A stretch of 64,000 nt of DNA from SHLQ01 sp964610745 (GTDB taxonomy: Bacteria > Actinomycetota > Acidimicrobiia > Acidimicrobiales > SHLQ01). Of this stretch, positions 53,162 to 63,435 are shown piece after piece. The notes under the pieces were generated by a model. That model worked only from the letters and a program-made list of their open reading frames with translations, did not search any database and was not told the DNA's origin. Made by a program: the position numbers and the translations under genes. Numbering within the stretch: the stretch's first letter is position 1; each line of letters opens with the position of its first letter. The stretch covers positions 1-64,000 of the forward strand of contig CAZSYL010000015.1 in NCBI GenBank assembly GCA_964610745.1, read 5' to 3'.

Positions 53162-54838
53162 ATGACCGATTTGGCCGATTCCCCTACCGGCATGCCCGAA
53201 TACGAAGGAGACCTCGCGCTCGCTGCATTCAGCGACAGCGGACCATGGCAGGTCACCCTCGAAGAGGCCCGCTGGCGAGACCGGGTCGACACCATCCGCT
53301 CGACCGTCGAGCGGTCGATCCCCGACCTCATTCGTCCGAAGAAGGTCCCCGCGGGCGGACGACTCGTCGAGGTTGCTGGCCGGCTCGGTGGTGCCATTGC
53401 CATGTGGTACGTCACCGGTCGTCGAAAGGGTGGTTCGGAGTCAACCGCTGATGTCTCGCGACGCCTACGGAAAGCCGCCGAAGTCCTCGGTCCGACCTAC
53501 ATAAAGCTCGGCCAGATCATCTCGAGTGGCCAAGGCATCTTTCCCAAGGAGCTCGTCGACGAGTTCATCAAGTGCCGCGACCAGGTCCCGCCCGAACCGT
53601 TCGATGTTGTTCGGTCGGTCGTTGAGTCCGATCTTGGCCAGCCCCTTGAAACGGTCTTTTCCGAGTTTGACCGTGCACCGCTGGCGGCAGCGTCGATCGC
53701 TCAGGTTCACCGCGCGGTCCTTGCTGATCACATCACCCCCGGTGGCGGCGAAGAGATCGTGGTGAAGGTCCAACGTCAGACCGTCAGCGAGCTCGTCCAC
53801 CAGGACCTAAAGGTTCTGGCATGGCTAGCTCCATTCCTCATCGGGCGAATACCGGTGTCGGCGCTCGCGAATCCGCCAGCACTCGTCGAGGTGTTTGCTG
53901 AGACGATTACCGAGGAACTCGATTTCCGCCTTGAGGCAGCAAACATGGTCGACGTTGCGATGTCTCTGCGCCAGCTTGGACAGACCGCCTATGTCATCCC
54001 GCGCCCGCACCCCACCCTCGTTACCCGGCGGGTGATGGTCATGGAGCGACTCAGTGGCTTCTCCTTCGACGATGTTGCAGGCATTCGCGATGCCGGCGTC
54101 GACACACACGAGATCGTCCGCACCTCGATGATCGGTTTTCTTGAGGGTGCGATGATTCATGGGGTGTTCCACGGAGACCTGCACGGCGGCAACCTCTTCG
54201 TCCAACCCGACGGTCGTACAGCGCTCTTCGACTTTGGAATCACCGGTCGGCTCAGCGAAAAGAAGCGTCAAGCCTTCCTGCGCCTACTTATGTCCGGGAT
54301 GATCAGCGATGTGAAAGGTCAACTGGCAGCGATCAGGGATCTTGGCGCGCTTCCCGCCGACACCGATCTCGACGTCGTGTTCTCCGACCTCGGTCTCGAC
54401 CGCGCGCCACTTGACCCAACGGCGCTCAGCCCCGACGAACTCATCGAAGAGCTACAGAAGTTCGTCAAGCTTCTCCTCGGCTACGGAGCGCGCCTACCCA
54501 AAGAGCTGATGTTGTTTGTAAAGAACCTCATGTTCGTGGATGCGGCGATCGGCACCTTGGCTCCAGATCTCGACCTGTTCGGCGAGGTCACCGCTATTGC
54601 GACCTATTTTGCTCAAAACCACGGTCAACGGCTCGCGACCGAAATGGGCAATGCCAACAAACCCATCGAAGTCGATCTCACTTCGTTTAAGGACAGCATC
54701 GGGATCGATCGCTCGACTGAATCGATCACCTATAACGACCTCCGGGCCCGTCGCGAGCTGATTCAGAAACGTATGCACGACGAGTACGGCGACCATGCGC
54801 CGGCCAAAAAGACCTGGCGCGATCGCTTCAAACGGTAA
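53162..54838 (+). CDS. ABC1/UbiB-family atypical kinase
   Basis: 558 residues with all UbiB signatures: KLGQ (115-118), the Ala-rich loop AAASIAQVH (176-184), a VVKVQR lysine (202), HGDLHGGN (337-344) and LFDFG (355-359). The family regulates isoprenoid lipid or quinone synthesis by ATPase or kinase activity. No C-terminal membrane anchor is evident. It is divergent from the HD-GYP pair, with both promoters in 53025-53161. Confidence 0.94.
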   Translation: MTDLADSPTGMPEYEGDLALAAFSDSGPWQVTLEEARWRDRVDTIRSTVERSIPDLIRPKKVPAGGRLVEVAGRLGGAIAMWYVTGRRKGGSESTADVSRRLRKAAEVLGPTYIKLGQIISSGQGIFPKELVDEFIKCRDQVPPEPFDVVRSVVESDLGQPLETVFSEFDRAPLAAASIAQVHRAVLADHITPGGGEEIVVKVQRQTVSELVHQDLKVLAWLAPFLIGRIPVSALANPPALVEVFAETITEELDFRLEAANMVDVAMSLRQLGQTAYVIPRPHPTLVTRRVMVMERLSGFSFDDVAGIRDAGVDTHEIVRTSMIGFLEGAMIHGVFHGDLHGGNLFVQPDGRTALFDFGITGRLSEKKRQAFLRLLMSGMISDVKGQLAAIRDLGALPADTDLDVVFSDLGLDRAPLDPTALSPDELIEELQKFVKLLLGYGARLPKELMLFVKNLMFVDAAIGTLAPDLDLFGEVTAIATYFAQNHGQRLATEMGNANKPIEVDLTSFKDSIGIDRSTESITYNDLRARRELIQKRMHDEYGDHAPAKKTWRDRFKR

Positions 54839-54840
54839 CC

Positions 54841-54854
54841 GGGGCGGTCGCCCC
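54841..54854 (+). terminator. Short GC hairpin after ubiB-like gene
   Basis: GGGGCG-GT-CGCCCC; a compact stem 2 bases after the stop, with no U-tract. Confidence 0.45.
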
Positions 54855-54901
54855 AGTCGTCCGCTTGGGAAGCTGGAGATTGGTGATCTAATCTTTCCCG
54901 G

Positions 54902-55561
54902 GTGCGCCTTGTTGTAGCCCGTTGCACCGTCGACTACGACGGCCGTCTGACCGCTCACCTCCCTGAAGCCACTCGGCTGATCATGGTGAAGGCCGACGGT
55001 TGCGTTGCCATCCACGCGGATGGTGGTGCGTACAAACCACTCAACTGGATGAACGCCCCAAATCGCCTCATCGAAGATGGCGCAGAATGGCGTGTGGTGA
55101 GCCCGAAAGGCGAAACCCTGATCATCACGATCCATGAAGTTCTGAGCGACAGCAGCTGGGACCTTGGTGTAGATCCCGGCTTGATCAAGGATGGTGTCGA
55201 AGCACACATTCAGGAGTTGTTGGCAAACGACCCCACCTCAATTGCCGAGGGATACAAGCTTGTCCGACGCGAGTACCCAACCGGAATTGGCCCGGTTGAC
55301 CTTTTGTGCCGAGACGAGGACGATGGCGTCGTCGCGATCGAGGTCAAGCGCCGCGGTGAGATCGACGGGGTCGAACAACTCAGCCGTTACCTCGAGTTCT
55401 TGAATCAGGATCCGCGACTTGCACCTGTCCGCGGCGTTTTTGTCGCACAGGAGATCAAGCCACAAGCCAAGGTCCTTGCGAGCGAGCGTTCGATCGATTG
55501 TGTCGAGGTCGACTATGACGAGCTGCGTGGCATTGAGTCACCGCAACTGAGGCTTCTGTGA
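54902..55561 (+). CDS. nucS: Mismatch-specific endonuclease NucS (EndoMS)
   Basis: 219 residues. The N-terminal DNA-binding/dimer domain (MRLVVARCTVDYDGRLTAHLPEATRL) is followed by a PD-(D/E)XK nuclease with Asp133 (GPVDLLC), Glu147 and Lys149 (AIEVKRRG). It cleaves both strands at G-T, G-G and T-T mismatches and replaces MutS/MutL mismatch repair in actinobacteria and many archaea. The start is GTG 54902. Its stop overlaps the GTG of the VanW gene. Confidence 0.96.
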   Translation: MRLVVARCTVDYDGRLTAHLPEATRLIMVKADGCVAIHADGGAYKPLNWMNAPNRLIEDGAEWRVVSPKGETLIITIHEVLSDSSWDLGVDPGLIKDGVEAHIQELLANDPTSIAEGYKLVRREYPTGIGPVDLLCRDEDDGVVAIEVKRRGEIDGVEQLSRYLEFLNQDPRLAPVRGVFVAQEIKPQAKVLASERSIDCVEVDYDELRGIESPQLRLL

Positions 55562-57378
55562 ATCGCGTTCTCAACAGCGGACTCCGTCTCGCCGTTGTCG
55601 CCACTGCCTGCGCGCTCCTACTCGGAGCTTGCGGCGTGTTCGGCGGAGAAGACGCCCAGGCCTCGGTCGAGGATCCCTCCACCGTCGAATCGCGCACCGT
55701 ACGTGTCGCCTCTGGTGACCGGTTCTTCGATATTGCCCCCTCGTCGCTGCTCGACGCGAATGGCGAACTGACTGCATCGGCCGAAGCCACTCTCGCCGAT
55801 CGGGTGGCCAGCCTGTCGCTCGGCACGGCCGAGGCGACCAACGCCGGGGTCATATTTGATGGAAGCACATTCGTTGTCGACCCTGGAGTTCCCGGAAGCA
55901 CCCCCGATATTTCAGCGCTAGCAGTCGCCCTGACCGACCCTGAGATCACGACCATCGATGTTCCCCTCGCGGTGATCCAACCCGAGATCGACGATGAAGC
56001 GGCGGGCATGTTCGCCGACACACTGAATACCAATCTCGACGGTGGTCTCGACGTCGCCGTCGGCGGGCAGAGAGACACATTGTCCACATCGGTTCTTGGA
56101 GAGGCCACAACCGTCGAGTGGCTCGACGATGACTGGGTGGTATCGGTCAACTTCGAGAACATCGCCGAAGAACTGAACGCCATGTTCCCCGACGTCGGAA
56201 CTGATGGCGGCGAGGCTTCGTTTGACATCGAACCGGGAGAGACAAACGATGACCCAGACACGGTGGTCATTGTTCCCGGAGCTTCAGCTACTGCCTGCTG
56301 CGACGAAGCTTCGGTCGATCGCATCCTCCAAGCCATGACCACAGGGCTCGACAGCGCCAACCTGATCCTCGCTGCAGTCGATGCCGAGCGAGGCGTTGAG
56401 TGGGCGGAGAATCTCGGCATTGAAGAGCTCGTCGGAAGCTTCACCACCCGCTACACCGCTGGACAGAGCAGAAACATCAACATCGAGCGCATCGCCGAAC
56501 TTACTCAGGGGATGATCATCGAACCGGGCGAGACCTGGTCTCTAAACGAACGTGTAGGACAGCGCACCACCGCGAACGGATTCGTACCTGCCGGCACCAT
56601 CGTCAATGGCCACCTCACCGACTCGGTCGGTGGCGGCATCAGCCAGTACGCAACGACGATCTTTAACGCGGCCTTCTTCGCCGGACTCGAATTCGATTCC
56701 TACCAAGCTCACACGATCTACTTCAGTCGATACCCATACGGACGAGAAGCGACGATCTCGTGGCCCGCCCCGCAGCTGGAAATCCACAACCCGACGCCGT
56801 ATGGCATTCTGATCTGGCCGACCACTACCGAGAACTCCATCACGGTCGACCTGTATTCGACGAAGTGGGTCGACGCCGAGCAGACGGGGCAGTCGGAAAG
56901 CACAGTGCAGGTCGCCTGCACGCGCGTGACGACCGAGCGCACACGAACATTCCTCGACGGCACGGTCGATGTCGATTCGGTATTTGCGATCTACCGACAG
57001 GAAGGCATTGGCTGCGATGGGGAACCAACCCTTGATCCTGACGCGCCACCTCCCCCACCAGAACCTGAAGAACCAGCGGAGGGTGAAGAGGTTCCCGAGG
57101 GCGAACCCAACCCAGCAGCGCCGAACCCGAACGATCCGGACACCGAGAACCCGCAGCCACCTGCAAACCCTCAGCCGCCAGCAGGTGACGGCGACCGACC
57201 TAACCCACCTGCACCCGACCCCGGCACGCCTGATCCTGAACCACCACCCGAACCGGAGCCCGAGCCTGATCCCGCGCCCGAGCCCGAGCCTGATCCACCT
57301 CCTGCTGACGAAGAGCCAGCTCCAGACGGACCGGCGGGTGAAGACATTGCCCAAGGCGCCCCTGCAGACGCTGCTTAG
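55558..57378 (+). CDS. VanW-family lipoprotein
   Basis: 606 residues from a GTG overlapping the nucS stop (GTGA). The signal peptide ends in lipobox LLGAC (Cys25). A YoaR-type putative peptidoglycan-binding region (about 50-220) precedes the VanW/G5-adjacent core (TRYTAGQSRNINIERIAELTQGMIIEPGETWSLNERVG ... GGISQYATTIFNAAFFAGLE). The last ~120 residues are Pro/Glu/Asp-rich and disordered, probably spanning the wall. Likely role: cell-wall associated; the enzymatic function of VanW is unknown. Confidence 0.92.
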   Translation: MNRVLNSGLRLAVVATACALLLGACGVFGGEDAQASVEDPSTVESRTVRVASGDRFFDIAPSSLLDANGELTASAEATLADRVASLSLGTAEATNAGVIFDGSTFVVDPGVPGSTPDISALAVALTDPEITTIDVPLAVIQPEIDDEAAGMFADTLNTNLDGGLDVAVGGQRDTLSTSVLGEATTVEWLDDDWVVSVNFENIAEELNAMFPDVGTDGGEASFDIEPGETNDDPDTVVIVPGASATACCDEASVDRILQAMTTGLDSANLILAAVDAERGVEWAENLGIEELVGSFTTRYTAGQSRNINIERIAELTQGMIIEPGETWSLNERVGQRTTANGFVPAGTIVNGHLTDSVGGGISQYATTIFNAAFFAGLEFDSYQAHTIYFSRYPYGREATISWPAPQLEIHNPTPYGILIWPTTTENSITVDLYSTKWVDAEQTGQSESTVQVACTRVTTERTRTFLDGTVDVDSVFAIYRQEGIGCDGEPTLDPDAPPPPPEPEEPAEGEEVPEGEPNPAAPNPNDPDTENPQPPANPQPPAGDGDRPNPPAPDPGTPDPEPPPEPEPEPDPAPEPEPDPPPADEEPAPDGPAGEDIAQGAPADAA

Positions 57379-57417
57379 GCCATCGGCAACCGGTATTGGC
57401 TAGATATCCTGAACACC

Positions 57418-58623
57418 GTGATTTCTATTGAAACCGCAGTAGTAGGTGCGGGCCCAGCTGGCGCTGCGGCCGCCCATTCGCTGGCGGCGAGTGGCCACGA
57501 TGTACTGCTGATCGACAAGGCGACCTTTCCGCGGGACAAGTTCTGCGGCGATGGGCTGACCACCTTGTGTCTTCGACAGCTTGAAGAGATGGGTTTTTCG
57601 GCTGATGCGATCCCGTCGTTCACCCCTGTTCATGCCGCGCAACTCCGCGCACCATCGGGTCGTGAACACCTCATTCCTCTCCCGGAAGGTCCCGGACTAT
57701 ACGCCGCGGTCGCTCGTCGGGCCGAGCTCGATCACGCCCTGGTGGACTTTGCGGTCTCGGCTGGAGCGACGCCAAGGTTCGGCGAGAAGATCATCGATGT
57801 CGCACCACAGCCCGATGGGATCCGTCTCACCAGCGAGTCTGGGCAGGTGATCCACGCACAGCAGTGCATAGCCGCAGACGGAATGTGGTCACCCATTCGC
57901 AAGTTGCTCGGCCTACAGATCGAGAACTACCGGGGAGAATGGCATGCGTTTCGCCAGTACTTCGAAAACGTCAGTCCTCGAGCTGCGAGCGAACTCTGGG
58001 TATGGTTCGAACAGGACGTCCTCCCGGGTTACGTCTGGTCGTTCCCTCTCGCCGGTGGGCGGGCAAATGTCGGTTTTGGGATTCTTCGAGGCAGCGGTAT
58101 CTCCACTCGGGATATGAAGACGCTGTGGCCTACGTTGCTTGAGCGGCCACACATTCGAGAGATCATCGGCGTCGATGCGGTGCCCGAAGGTCCCCATCGG
58201 GCTTGGCCGATTCCGGCCCGGATCGATCAAGCCTCCCTGGTCGCCCCTCGCACGCTTTTCGTCGGCGATGCAGCAATGGCGTGTGACACTTTGACCGGAG
58301 AGGGCATTGGGCAGGCCCTGCTCACCGGGCGCGAGGCCGCGGCAGCGATCCTGGCCCACGATGGCGACTTCAGCCAGATCTCACTCGCCTATTCGACCGC
58401 GGTTCGCGACGAGCTCGTTGCCGACCACAAGATGGCGGCCCTGCTTGGCAGGGTGTTACACAAGCCAAAAGCGGCTGAGGCTGCGCTCAAAGCCGTCGGC
58501 ACCAACGAATGGACCCGTCGAAACTTCGGCCGCTGGATGTTCGAGGATTACCCCCGAGCGATCATGGCGACACCAAAGCGCTGGAAGCGCGGCGTATTCT
58601 CCAGCCCCGGCGCCACCCTTTAG
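57418..58623 (+). CDS. Geranylgeranyl-reductase-like FAD oxidoreductase
   Basis: 401 residues. The N-terminal FAD-binding GxGxxG motif (VVGAGPAGAAAAHSL), the family-specific PRDKFCGDGLT segment, ARRAELDHALV, and a second FAD motif VGDAAMACDTLTGEGIGQAL are present. Relatives reduce isoprenoid double bonds (menaquinone or polyprenyl lipids) or act as halogenase-like flavoenzymes. It is cytoplasmic or membrane-associated. It is convergent with typA, 7 bases apart. Confidence 0.92.
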   Translation: MISIETAVVGAGPAGAAAAHSLAASGHDVLLIDKATFPRDKFCGDGLTTLCLRQLEEMGFSADAIPSFTPVHAAQLRAPSGREHLIPLPEGPGLYAAVARRAELDHALVDFAVSAGATPRFGEKIIDVAPQPDGIRLTSESGQVIHAQQCIAADGMWSPIRKLLGLQIENYRGEWHAFRQYFENVSPRAASELWVWFEQDVLPGYVWSFPLAGGRANVGFGILRGSGISTRDMKTLWPTLLERPHIREIIGVDAVPEGPHRAWPIPARIDQASLVAPRTLFVGDAAMACDTLTGEGIGQALLTGREAAAAILAHDGDFSQISLAYSTAVRDELVADHKMAALLGRVLHKPKAAEAALKAVGTNEWTRRNFGRWMFEDYPRAIMATPKRWKRGVFSSPGATL

Positions 58624-58630
58624 CCAGGAG

Positions 58631-60490
58631 CTAGACCTCGGCGGCTTCTCGAGCGTGTTTCAGGCGCTTGATCTCGCGGGCGCGTGTCGTGGCGTCAAGG
58701 TTGACTTTGCGCAACCGAACAAAGTTCGGCGTCACCTCGACGCACTCGTCGTCGGCGATGGTTTCGAGCGCGCTTTCGAGTGAGAGAACCTTCGGCGGTG
58801 TAATTCGCACAGTGTCATCGGATGACTGTGTACGAATGTTGTCGAGCTTCTTCTCTTTGGAAATGTTGACGTCCATATCCTCGTTGCGAGGGTTCTCTCC
58901 GATGACCATGCCTTCGTACACGTCGACACCGATGCCGATGTAGAACACGGCGCGTTCTTGAAGGTTCTGGATCGCGTTGGTCGTGGTCGTGCCGGTGCGG
59001 TCGGCGACGATCGAACCCTTCGTACGTGTTCGAATTTCGCCGGTCCATGGAGTCCAACCTTCAAACACGTGATTTGCAAGGCCGGTACCACGGGTCTCGG
59101 TCAGAAAGCCGGTGCGGAACCCGATCAACGCCCGAGCCGGAACGACGTACTCGAGCCGAACCCAACCATCTCCGTGGTTGTTCATGTTCTCCATCTTGGC
59201 TTTGCGCTCGCCCAACATCTGGGTCACGCCACCGACGTGTTCTTCAGGTATGTCGATGGTCAGGCGTTCGGTCGGTTCGTTCAGCGTGCCATCGATCTCC
59301 TTGGTGAGAACGGCTGGTTTGCCAACGGTGAGTTCGAATCCTTCGCGGCGCATGGTTTCGACGAGGACGGCCAGCTGCAGCTCGCCTCGACCCTGAACTT
59401 CAAAGACGTCCGGTCGATCGGTTGGCAGCACACGAATCGACACGTTGCCGACGAGTTCTTTGTCGAGGCGATCCTTGATCTGGCGTGCGGTGAGTTTGTC
59501 ACCGTCCTTGCCTGCGAGTGGCGAAGTGTTGGTGCCGATGGTCATCGACAGAGTCGGTTCGTCGACCGTGATTGTTGGGAGTGCTTGCGGATCGTCTGGA
59601 TCACCGAGCGTGTCGCCGATCATCACCTGCTCGATACCGGAGATTTGTACGAGCTCACCGGGGCCGGCTTCGTCGATGTCGACGTTGTCGATCCCTTCGG
59701 TAGCGGTCAACGTCACAACCTTCTGGTTACTGACGCTGCCATCGCCGCGCATCCACGCGACCTGCTGCCCTTTCTTGATGACCCCCTGCATAACGCGGCA
59801 GATCGCCAGGCGGCCGACGTACGGAGACGCGTCGAGATTCGTAACCCAGACCTGGGTGGGCTTGTCCTCTTCGTACTCATATGGGGGCATCGTCTCGATG
59901 AGCGTCTCAAACAGCGGGCCCATATCGGTTCCGTTGTCATCGGGGCTCATCTGGGCGATGCCGTCGCGGGCGTTCGTGTAGACGATCGGGAAGTTGATCT
60001 GATCATCATCAGCGCCAATATCGAGAAAGAGTTCGTACACCTCATCGACGACCTCGGAGACCCGAGCGTCGGGACGGTCGATCTTGTTGATCACCAGCAC
60101 GACCGGCAGCCCACGGGCCATTGCCTTGCCGAGGACGAACCGGGTCTGTGGTAACGGGCCTTCGCTGGAGTCGACCAGAAGCACCACGCCATCGACCATG
60201 GTCAGTGCGCGTTCAACCTCGCCGCCGAAGTCGGCGTGACCCGGTGTGTCAACGATGTTGATCTTGGTGTCGCTTCCATCAGCATTCGTCCAATGCATTG
60301 CTGCATTGTTCGCAAGAATGGTGATGCCCTTCTCTTTTTCGAGGTCGGTGTTATCCATCACGCGTTCGACAACTTCGCCGTGATCGCTAAAGACACCGCC
60401 CTGTCGGAGCATCGCATCAACAAGGGTGGTTTTCCCGTGGTCGACGTGGGCGATCATGGCGATATTGCGGAGGTCGGTTCGCTTCTGCAC
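58631..60490 (-). CDS. typA: Ribosome-associated GTPase TypA/BipA
   Basis: 619 residues, full length. Translation-factor GTPase motifs are AHVDHGKTTLVD (G1), DTPGHADFGGEVER (G3) and NKIDRPD (G4). EF-G-like domains and the TypA-specific C-terminal domain (RGTGLANHVFEGWTPW, ITPPKVLSLESALETI) follow. It assists ribosome assembly and translation under stress. It is divergent from the DUF4349 lipoprotein gene. Confidence 0.97.
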   Translation of the reverse strand: MQKRTDLRNIAMIAHVDHGKTTLVDAMLRQGGVFSDHGEVVERVMDNTDLEKEKGITILANNAAMHWTNADGSDTKINIVDTPGHADFGGEVERALTMVDGVVLLVDSSEGPLPQTRFVLGKAMARGLPVVLVINKIDRPDARVSEVVDEVYELFLDIGADDDQINFPIVYTNARDGIAQMSPDDNGTDMGPLFETLIETMPPYEYEEDKPTQVWVTNLDASPYVGRLAICRVMQGVIKKGQQVAWMRGDGSVSNQKVVTLTATEGIDNVDIDEAGPGELVQISGIEQVMIGDTLGDPDDPQALPTITVDEPTLSMTIGTNTSPLAGKDGDKLTARQIKDRLDKELVGNVSIRVLPTDRPDVFEVQGRGELQLAVLVETMRREGFELTVGKPAVLTKEIDGTLNEPTERLTIDIPEEHVGGVTQMLGERKAKMENMNNHGDGWVRLEYVVPARALIGFRTGFLTETRGTGLANHVFEGWTPWTGEIRTRTKGSIVADRTGTTTTNAIQNLQERAVFYIGIGVDVYEGMVIGENPRNEDMDVNISKEKKLDNIRTQSSDDTVRITPPKVLSLESALETIADDECVEVTPNFVRLRKVNLDATTRAREIKRLKHAREAAEV

Positions 60491-60634
60491 CCCACGACGG
60501 TAACGGGCCTAATTCGCGGCCACGCGTACCTGGCCACAGTTCACACCAACGCCTCAATTCAACTTTTCGGGAACCAGGTGTCGTTTTTTGGCGTATCACA
60601 GGCACCAGATCCCCACCGAGCAGAGGTGCAACTC

Positions 60635-62080
60635 ATGACTACGAGATCGAATCTTCACCAAATTGGGTCAAAAAACAGGAGCGGACTTCTTCGTCTGTGG
60701 CTCCTGATCGCCGTCGTTGCGATGATCGCTGCTGCCTGCAGCTCAGGCTTTGACTCACTCACCGACGCATCAGACACGCTTGCCTCTGACGGCCAAGCCG
60801 ACGATGGAGTAGACGAGGTAGTAGATGTGGTAAACGAGCCGTCCGATGATTCCGGTGACGGCGGAGACTTCGACGAGGAAGCTACCGAGGCCGCGACAAC
60901 GGCAGCTGACCAGGCCCCCACAACGACCGTGCCAGCGGGTGGTTCGGGAAGTGCCACGCCGACCCAAGGTCCGACCGATCTCGGCCGCGAGATCATCTTT
61001 ACTGCAGCGGTGACGATCGAAGTCGACGATGTTGCAGCGACCGGCCGACAAGCGACAGAAGCCATAGATGACTTAGGTGGCTTTGTCTTCGGTGAGGAGT
61101 CAATCGGCGGAGCGCGGCCTGAAACCACGCTCGTCTTCAAGGTTCGTCCAGATGATTTCTCCGAAGCCCTCGATGCTCTCGGTGGGATTGGCGAGCTGCG
61201 CAACCAGCGCATCACCACCGATGATGTGACCGAACGCGTCGTCGACCTCCAGAGCCGCATTTCCACGACCGAGCTTGGGGTCGATCGCCTCCGCACCGCC
61301 ATGGAAGGTGCTGCCAACCTCGAAGACTTCGCCCGACTCGAAGAGCAGCTTTTGTCGCGGGAGAGCGACCTCGAGGTGCTCCGCGGAAGGCTCCGCACAC
61401 TCCGCGATCAGATCGACCTTGCCACCATCACGCTGACCATTGTTCAAGATGAAGTCCGAAACAGCATCCAGGTCATCACGACCCGCTATGAGGGCCACGA
61501 TGAAGGCGTTGGTTGCCCCGGCGGCGAAGGTGGCACGAGCTTCGAACCAGGAGATCTGGTCACGGTCTGCTTCGAGGTTCTCAACACCGGCGATCAGACC
61601 CTTACCGGCGTCGGCCTCTCCGACAGCGTCCTCGAGATCGACACCGACGACCTCACCGTCGTCTTCGGCGATGCGGACGACCTCCAGCCAGGCCAGACCT
61701 TGATGTTCAGCCATGAGCTCACCGCCGAACGCACCGTCAACATGCGTGTTGCTGTTACCGGGACGCCCACGAACGGAACCTCGACCGACGCAACTGGACC
61801 GGTCGCCCGCACAACCGTCTCTCCACGGATCCCGGTCGATCAGAGTGCCGTGTCCGCAGGCTTTGGCGACGGTTTCGACGCAGCGACATCGCTCCTTGCT
61901 CGCCTGTGGGTAGCCATCCAGGTACTCGCTGGTTTCTTCCTGCCGCTCCTGGTATTGGCGCCCTTCGCCTGGCTGGGTCTCGTAGGCCTTCGCCGCCTTC
62001 GGCGCAACCGAATCGATGCAGGCGACGAAGAGACCGGGTTTGAGGAGATGCCACCTCCCCCTAACGTTGCAAGTGCGTGA
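60635..62080 (+). CDS. DUF4349 lipoprotein with C-terminal membrane helix
   Basis: 481 residues from ATG 60635 (AGAGGTGCAACTC leader). Lipobox MIAAAC (Cys35), then an acidic and Thr/Pro linker, then a DUF4349 domain (about 120-270: TAAVTIEVDDVAATGRQATEAIDDLGGFVFGEE ... VVDLQSRISTTELGVDRLRTAM, including a coiled-coil segment). A beta-sandwich-like region (LVTVCFEVLNTGDQTLTGVGLSDSV) and a transmembrane helix (FFLPLLVLAPFAWLGLVGL) follow, with a short basic tail. Outer-surface protein of unknown role. The PAP2 gene overlaps its stop (GTGA). Confidence 0.9.
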   Translation: MTTRSNLHQIGSKNRSGLLRLWLLIAVVAMIAAACSSGFDSLTDASDTLASDGQADDGVDEVVDVVNEPSDDSGDGGDFDEEATEAATTAADQAPTTTVPAGGSGSATPTQGPTDLGREIIFTAAVTIEVDDVAATGRQATEAIDDLGGFVFGEESIGGARPETTLVFKVRPDDFSEALDALGGIGELRNQRITTDDVTERVVDLQSRISTTELGVDRLRTAMEGAANLEDFARLEEQLLSRESDLEVLRGRLRTLRDQIDLATITLTIVQDEVRNSIQVITTRYEGHDEGVGCPGGEGGTSFEPGDLVTVCFEVLNTGDQTLTGVGLSDSVLEIDTDDLTVVFGDADDLQPGQTLMFSHELTAERTVNMRVAVTGTPTNGTSTDATGPVARTTVSPRIPVDQSAVSAGFGDGFDAATSLLARLWVAIQVLAGFFLPLLVLAPFAWLGLVGLRRLRRNRIDAGDEETGFEEMPPPPNVASA

Positions 62081-62625
62081 GCAAACGGATCAGAGTACCG
62101 AATACCTTCCAGCCCATCGATGACGCCGTCGATGCCGCATGGGACACCATCCGGGAGATTCCCGGTGCCGACCAGGTGTTCTACACAGCATCTGAAGCAG
62201 CCAATTTCTCCAAGATCTGGCATGGCCTCTCGATCGTCCGTGCGATTGCTCTCCGAGACCCTCGACGGGCAATCGCCACGAGTGGCGCCCTGGTCATCGA
62301 AGCTGGACTCGTGAACGGACCGATCAAGTCCCTGTTCGAGCGGGAACGCCCTCACGTCGACGAACGCCCTATGAAACTACGCAAGCCGAAGACCTCGAGC
62401 TTTCCATCGGGACATGCAAGCGCCGCAGTGGTTGCCGCGGAATTCCTGACCCCTGGAATGGGCCCGCTCGGCAGGTTCGCCACGTGGACTCTGGCCACCG
62501 TTGTCTCGACCAGCCGCATTCATGTGCGTATTCACCATGCGACCGATGTGGCCGCTGGGGCTGTGACGGGCTGGGCCCTCGCCCGGATCATCAAGACCGT
62601 GCTGGCACGGGCTCTGCGGGCCTAG
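62077..62625 (+). CDS. PAP2-family phosphatase
   Basis: 182 residues with the three PAP2 motifs: KSLFERERP, PSGHA and SRIHVRIHHATD. It dephosphorylates a lipid phosphate or undecaprenyl-pyrophosphate-like substrate at the membrane. Hydrophobicity is modest for the family, with about three helices. It starts at GTG 62077 inside the end of the DUF4349 gene, so the two are coupled. Confidence 0.93.
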   Translation: MSKRIRVPNTFQPIDDAVDAAWDTIREIPGADQVFYTASEAANFSKIWHGLSIVRAIALRDPRRAIATSGALVIEAGLVNGPIKSLFERERPHVDERPMKLRKPKTSSFPSGHASAAVVAAEFLTPGMGPLGRFATWTLATVVSTSRIHVRIHHATDVAAGAVTGWALARIIKTVLARALRA

Positions 62626-62685
62626 GCTCTAGCCCGCGCAACAGAGAGAACGGGCTACAGCGCCCGACTCTGGCACACTTGGAAC

Positions 62686-63423
62686 ATGGTCAGCGAAATT
62701 GAACGTGAACGCGTGAAGCGCAAACGCGAGATAGCTCTCGGTTACCGCATCTTTGCGAGCCTTCGATGGGGTGATTTGGGCGACGGCCACATCACTGCCA
62801 GCGACCCGGAACTGACCGACCACATCTGGTTATTGAAGTATCCATTCGGCTTTGAACGCGCAACGATTGACGACCTGGTCCTGATCAATCCCGAAGGTCA
62901 CGTCGTCGACCTCGAAGGCAACATCGACGAGGCCGCCGAAATCAACACCACGGCGTATTTCATTCATCATCCCATCCACGAGGCGCGACACGATGTTGTG
63001 GGCGTTGCACACACCCACACTCCATGGGGCACGCCGTTTGCAGCCACAGGGCGACCAATCGTGCCGATCACTCAAGAAGCCTGCTCGTTCCACGATCGCT
63101 GGGCGACCTTTGACGAAGAAGAAGTTCAGGTACTCGGACGAGACAGCGGCGTCCGAATCGCCGATTCACTCGGCGACAAAACGGTCAGCATCCTGAGAAA
63201 TCATGGCCTGCTCAGCACCGGGCCGAGCGTGGGCGAAGCAATCAGTGCCTTCGTGACCCTCGAACGCGTAACCGAGGCATTGATGAAAGCACCCAACGCC
63301 ATACCCATCTCCGATGAGGCAGCGGTGATTGCGCGCAACGACCTCATCAGCGTGCGCGCGTTCGAGGTCTCGTTCGAATTCCTCGTCTCGCGCCATGTGG
63401 GCGACCCGACGATCGTCGGGTAG
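62686..63423 (+). CDS. Class II aldolase/adducin family protein
   Basis: 245 residues. The fold is shown by RIFASLRWGDLGDGHITASDP, the zinc-ligand stretch VGVAHTHTPWGTPFA and the SILRNHGLLSTGPSVGEA helix. Members are L-fuculose-phosphate-type aldolases, epimerases or decarboxylase-like proteins; this form resembles the adducin-like enzymes with unknown substrates. It stands 60 bases after the PAP2 gene. Confidence 0.92.
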   Translation: MVSEIERERVKRKREIALGYRIFASLRWGDLGDGHITASDPELTDHIWLLKYPFGFERATIDDLVLINPEGHVVDLEGNIDEAAEINTTAYFIHHPIHEARHDVVGVAHTHTPWGTPFAATGRPIVPITQEACSFHDRWATFDEEEVQVLGRDSGVRIADSLGDKTVSILRNHGLLSTGPSVGEAISAFVTLERVTEALMKAPNAIPISDEAAVIARNDLISVRAFEVSFEFLVSRHVGDPTIVG

Positions 63424-63435
63424 TGCTAGTCGCTG

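Noticed and set aside
58958..60154. A 398-codon frame on the forward strand
   Set aside because: It lies wholly antisense to typA; its protein has no recognisable domain.
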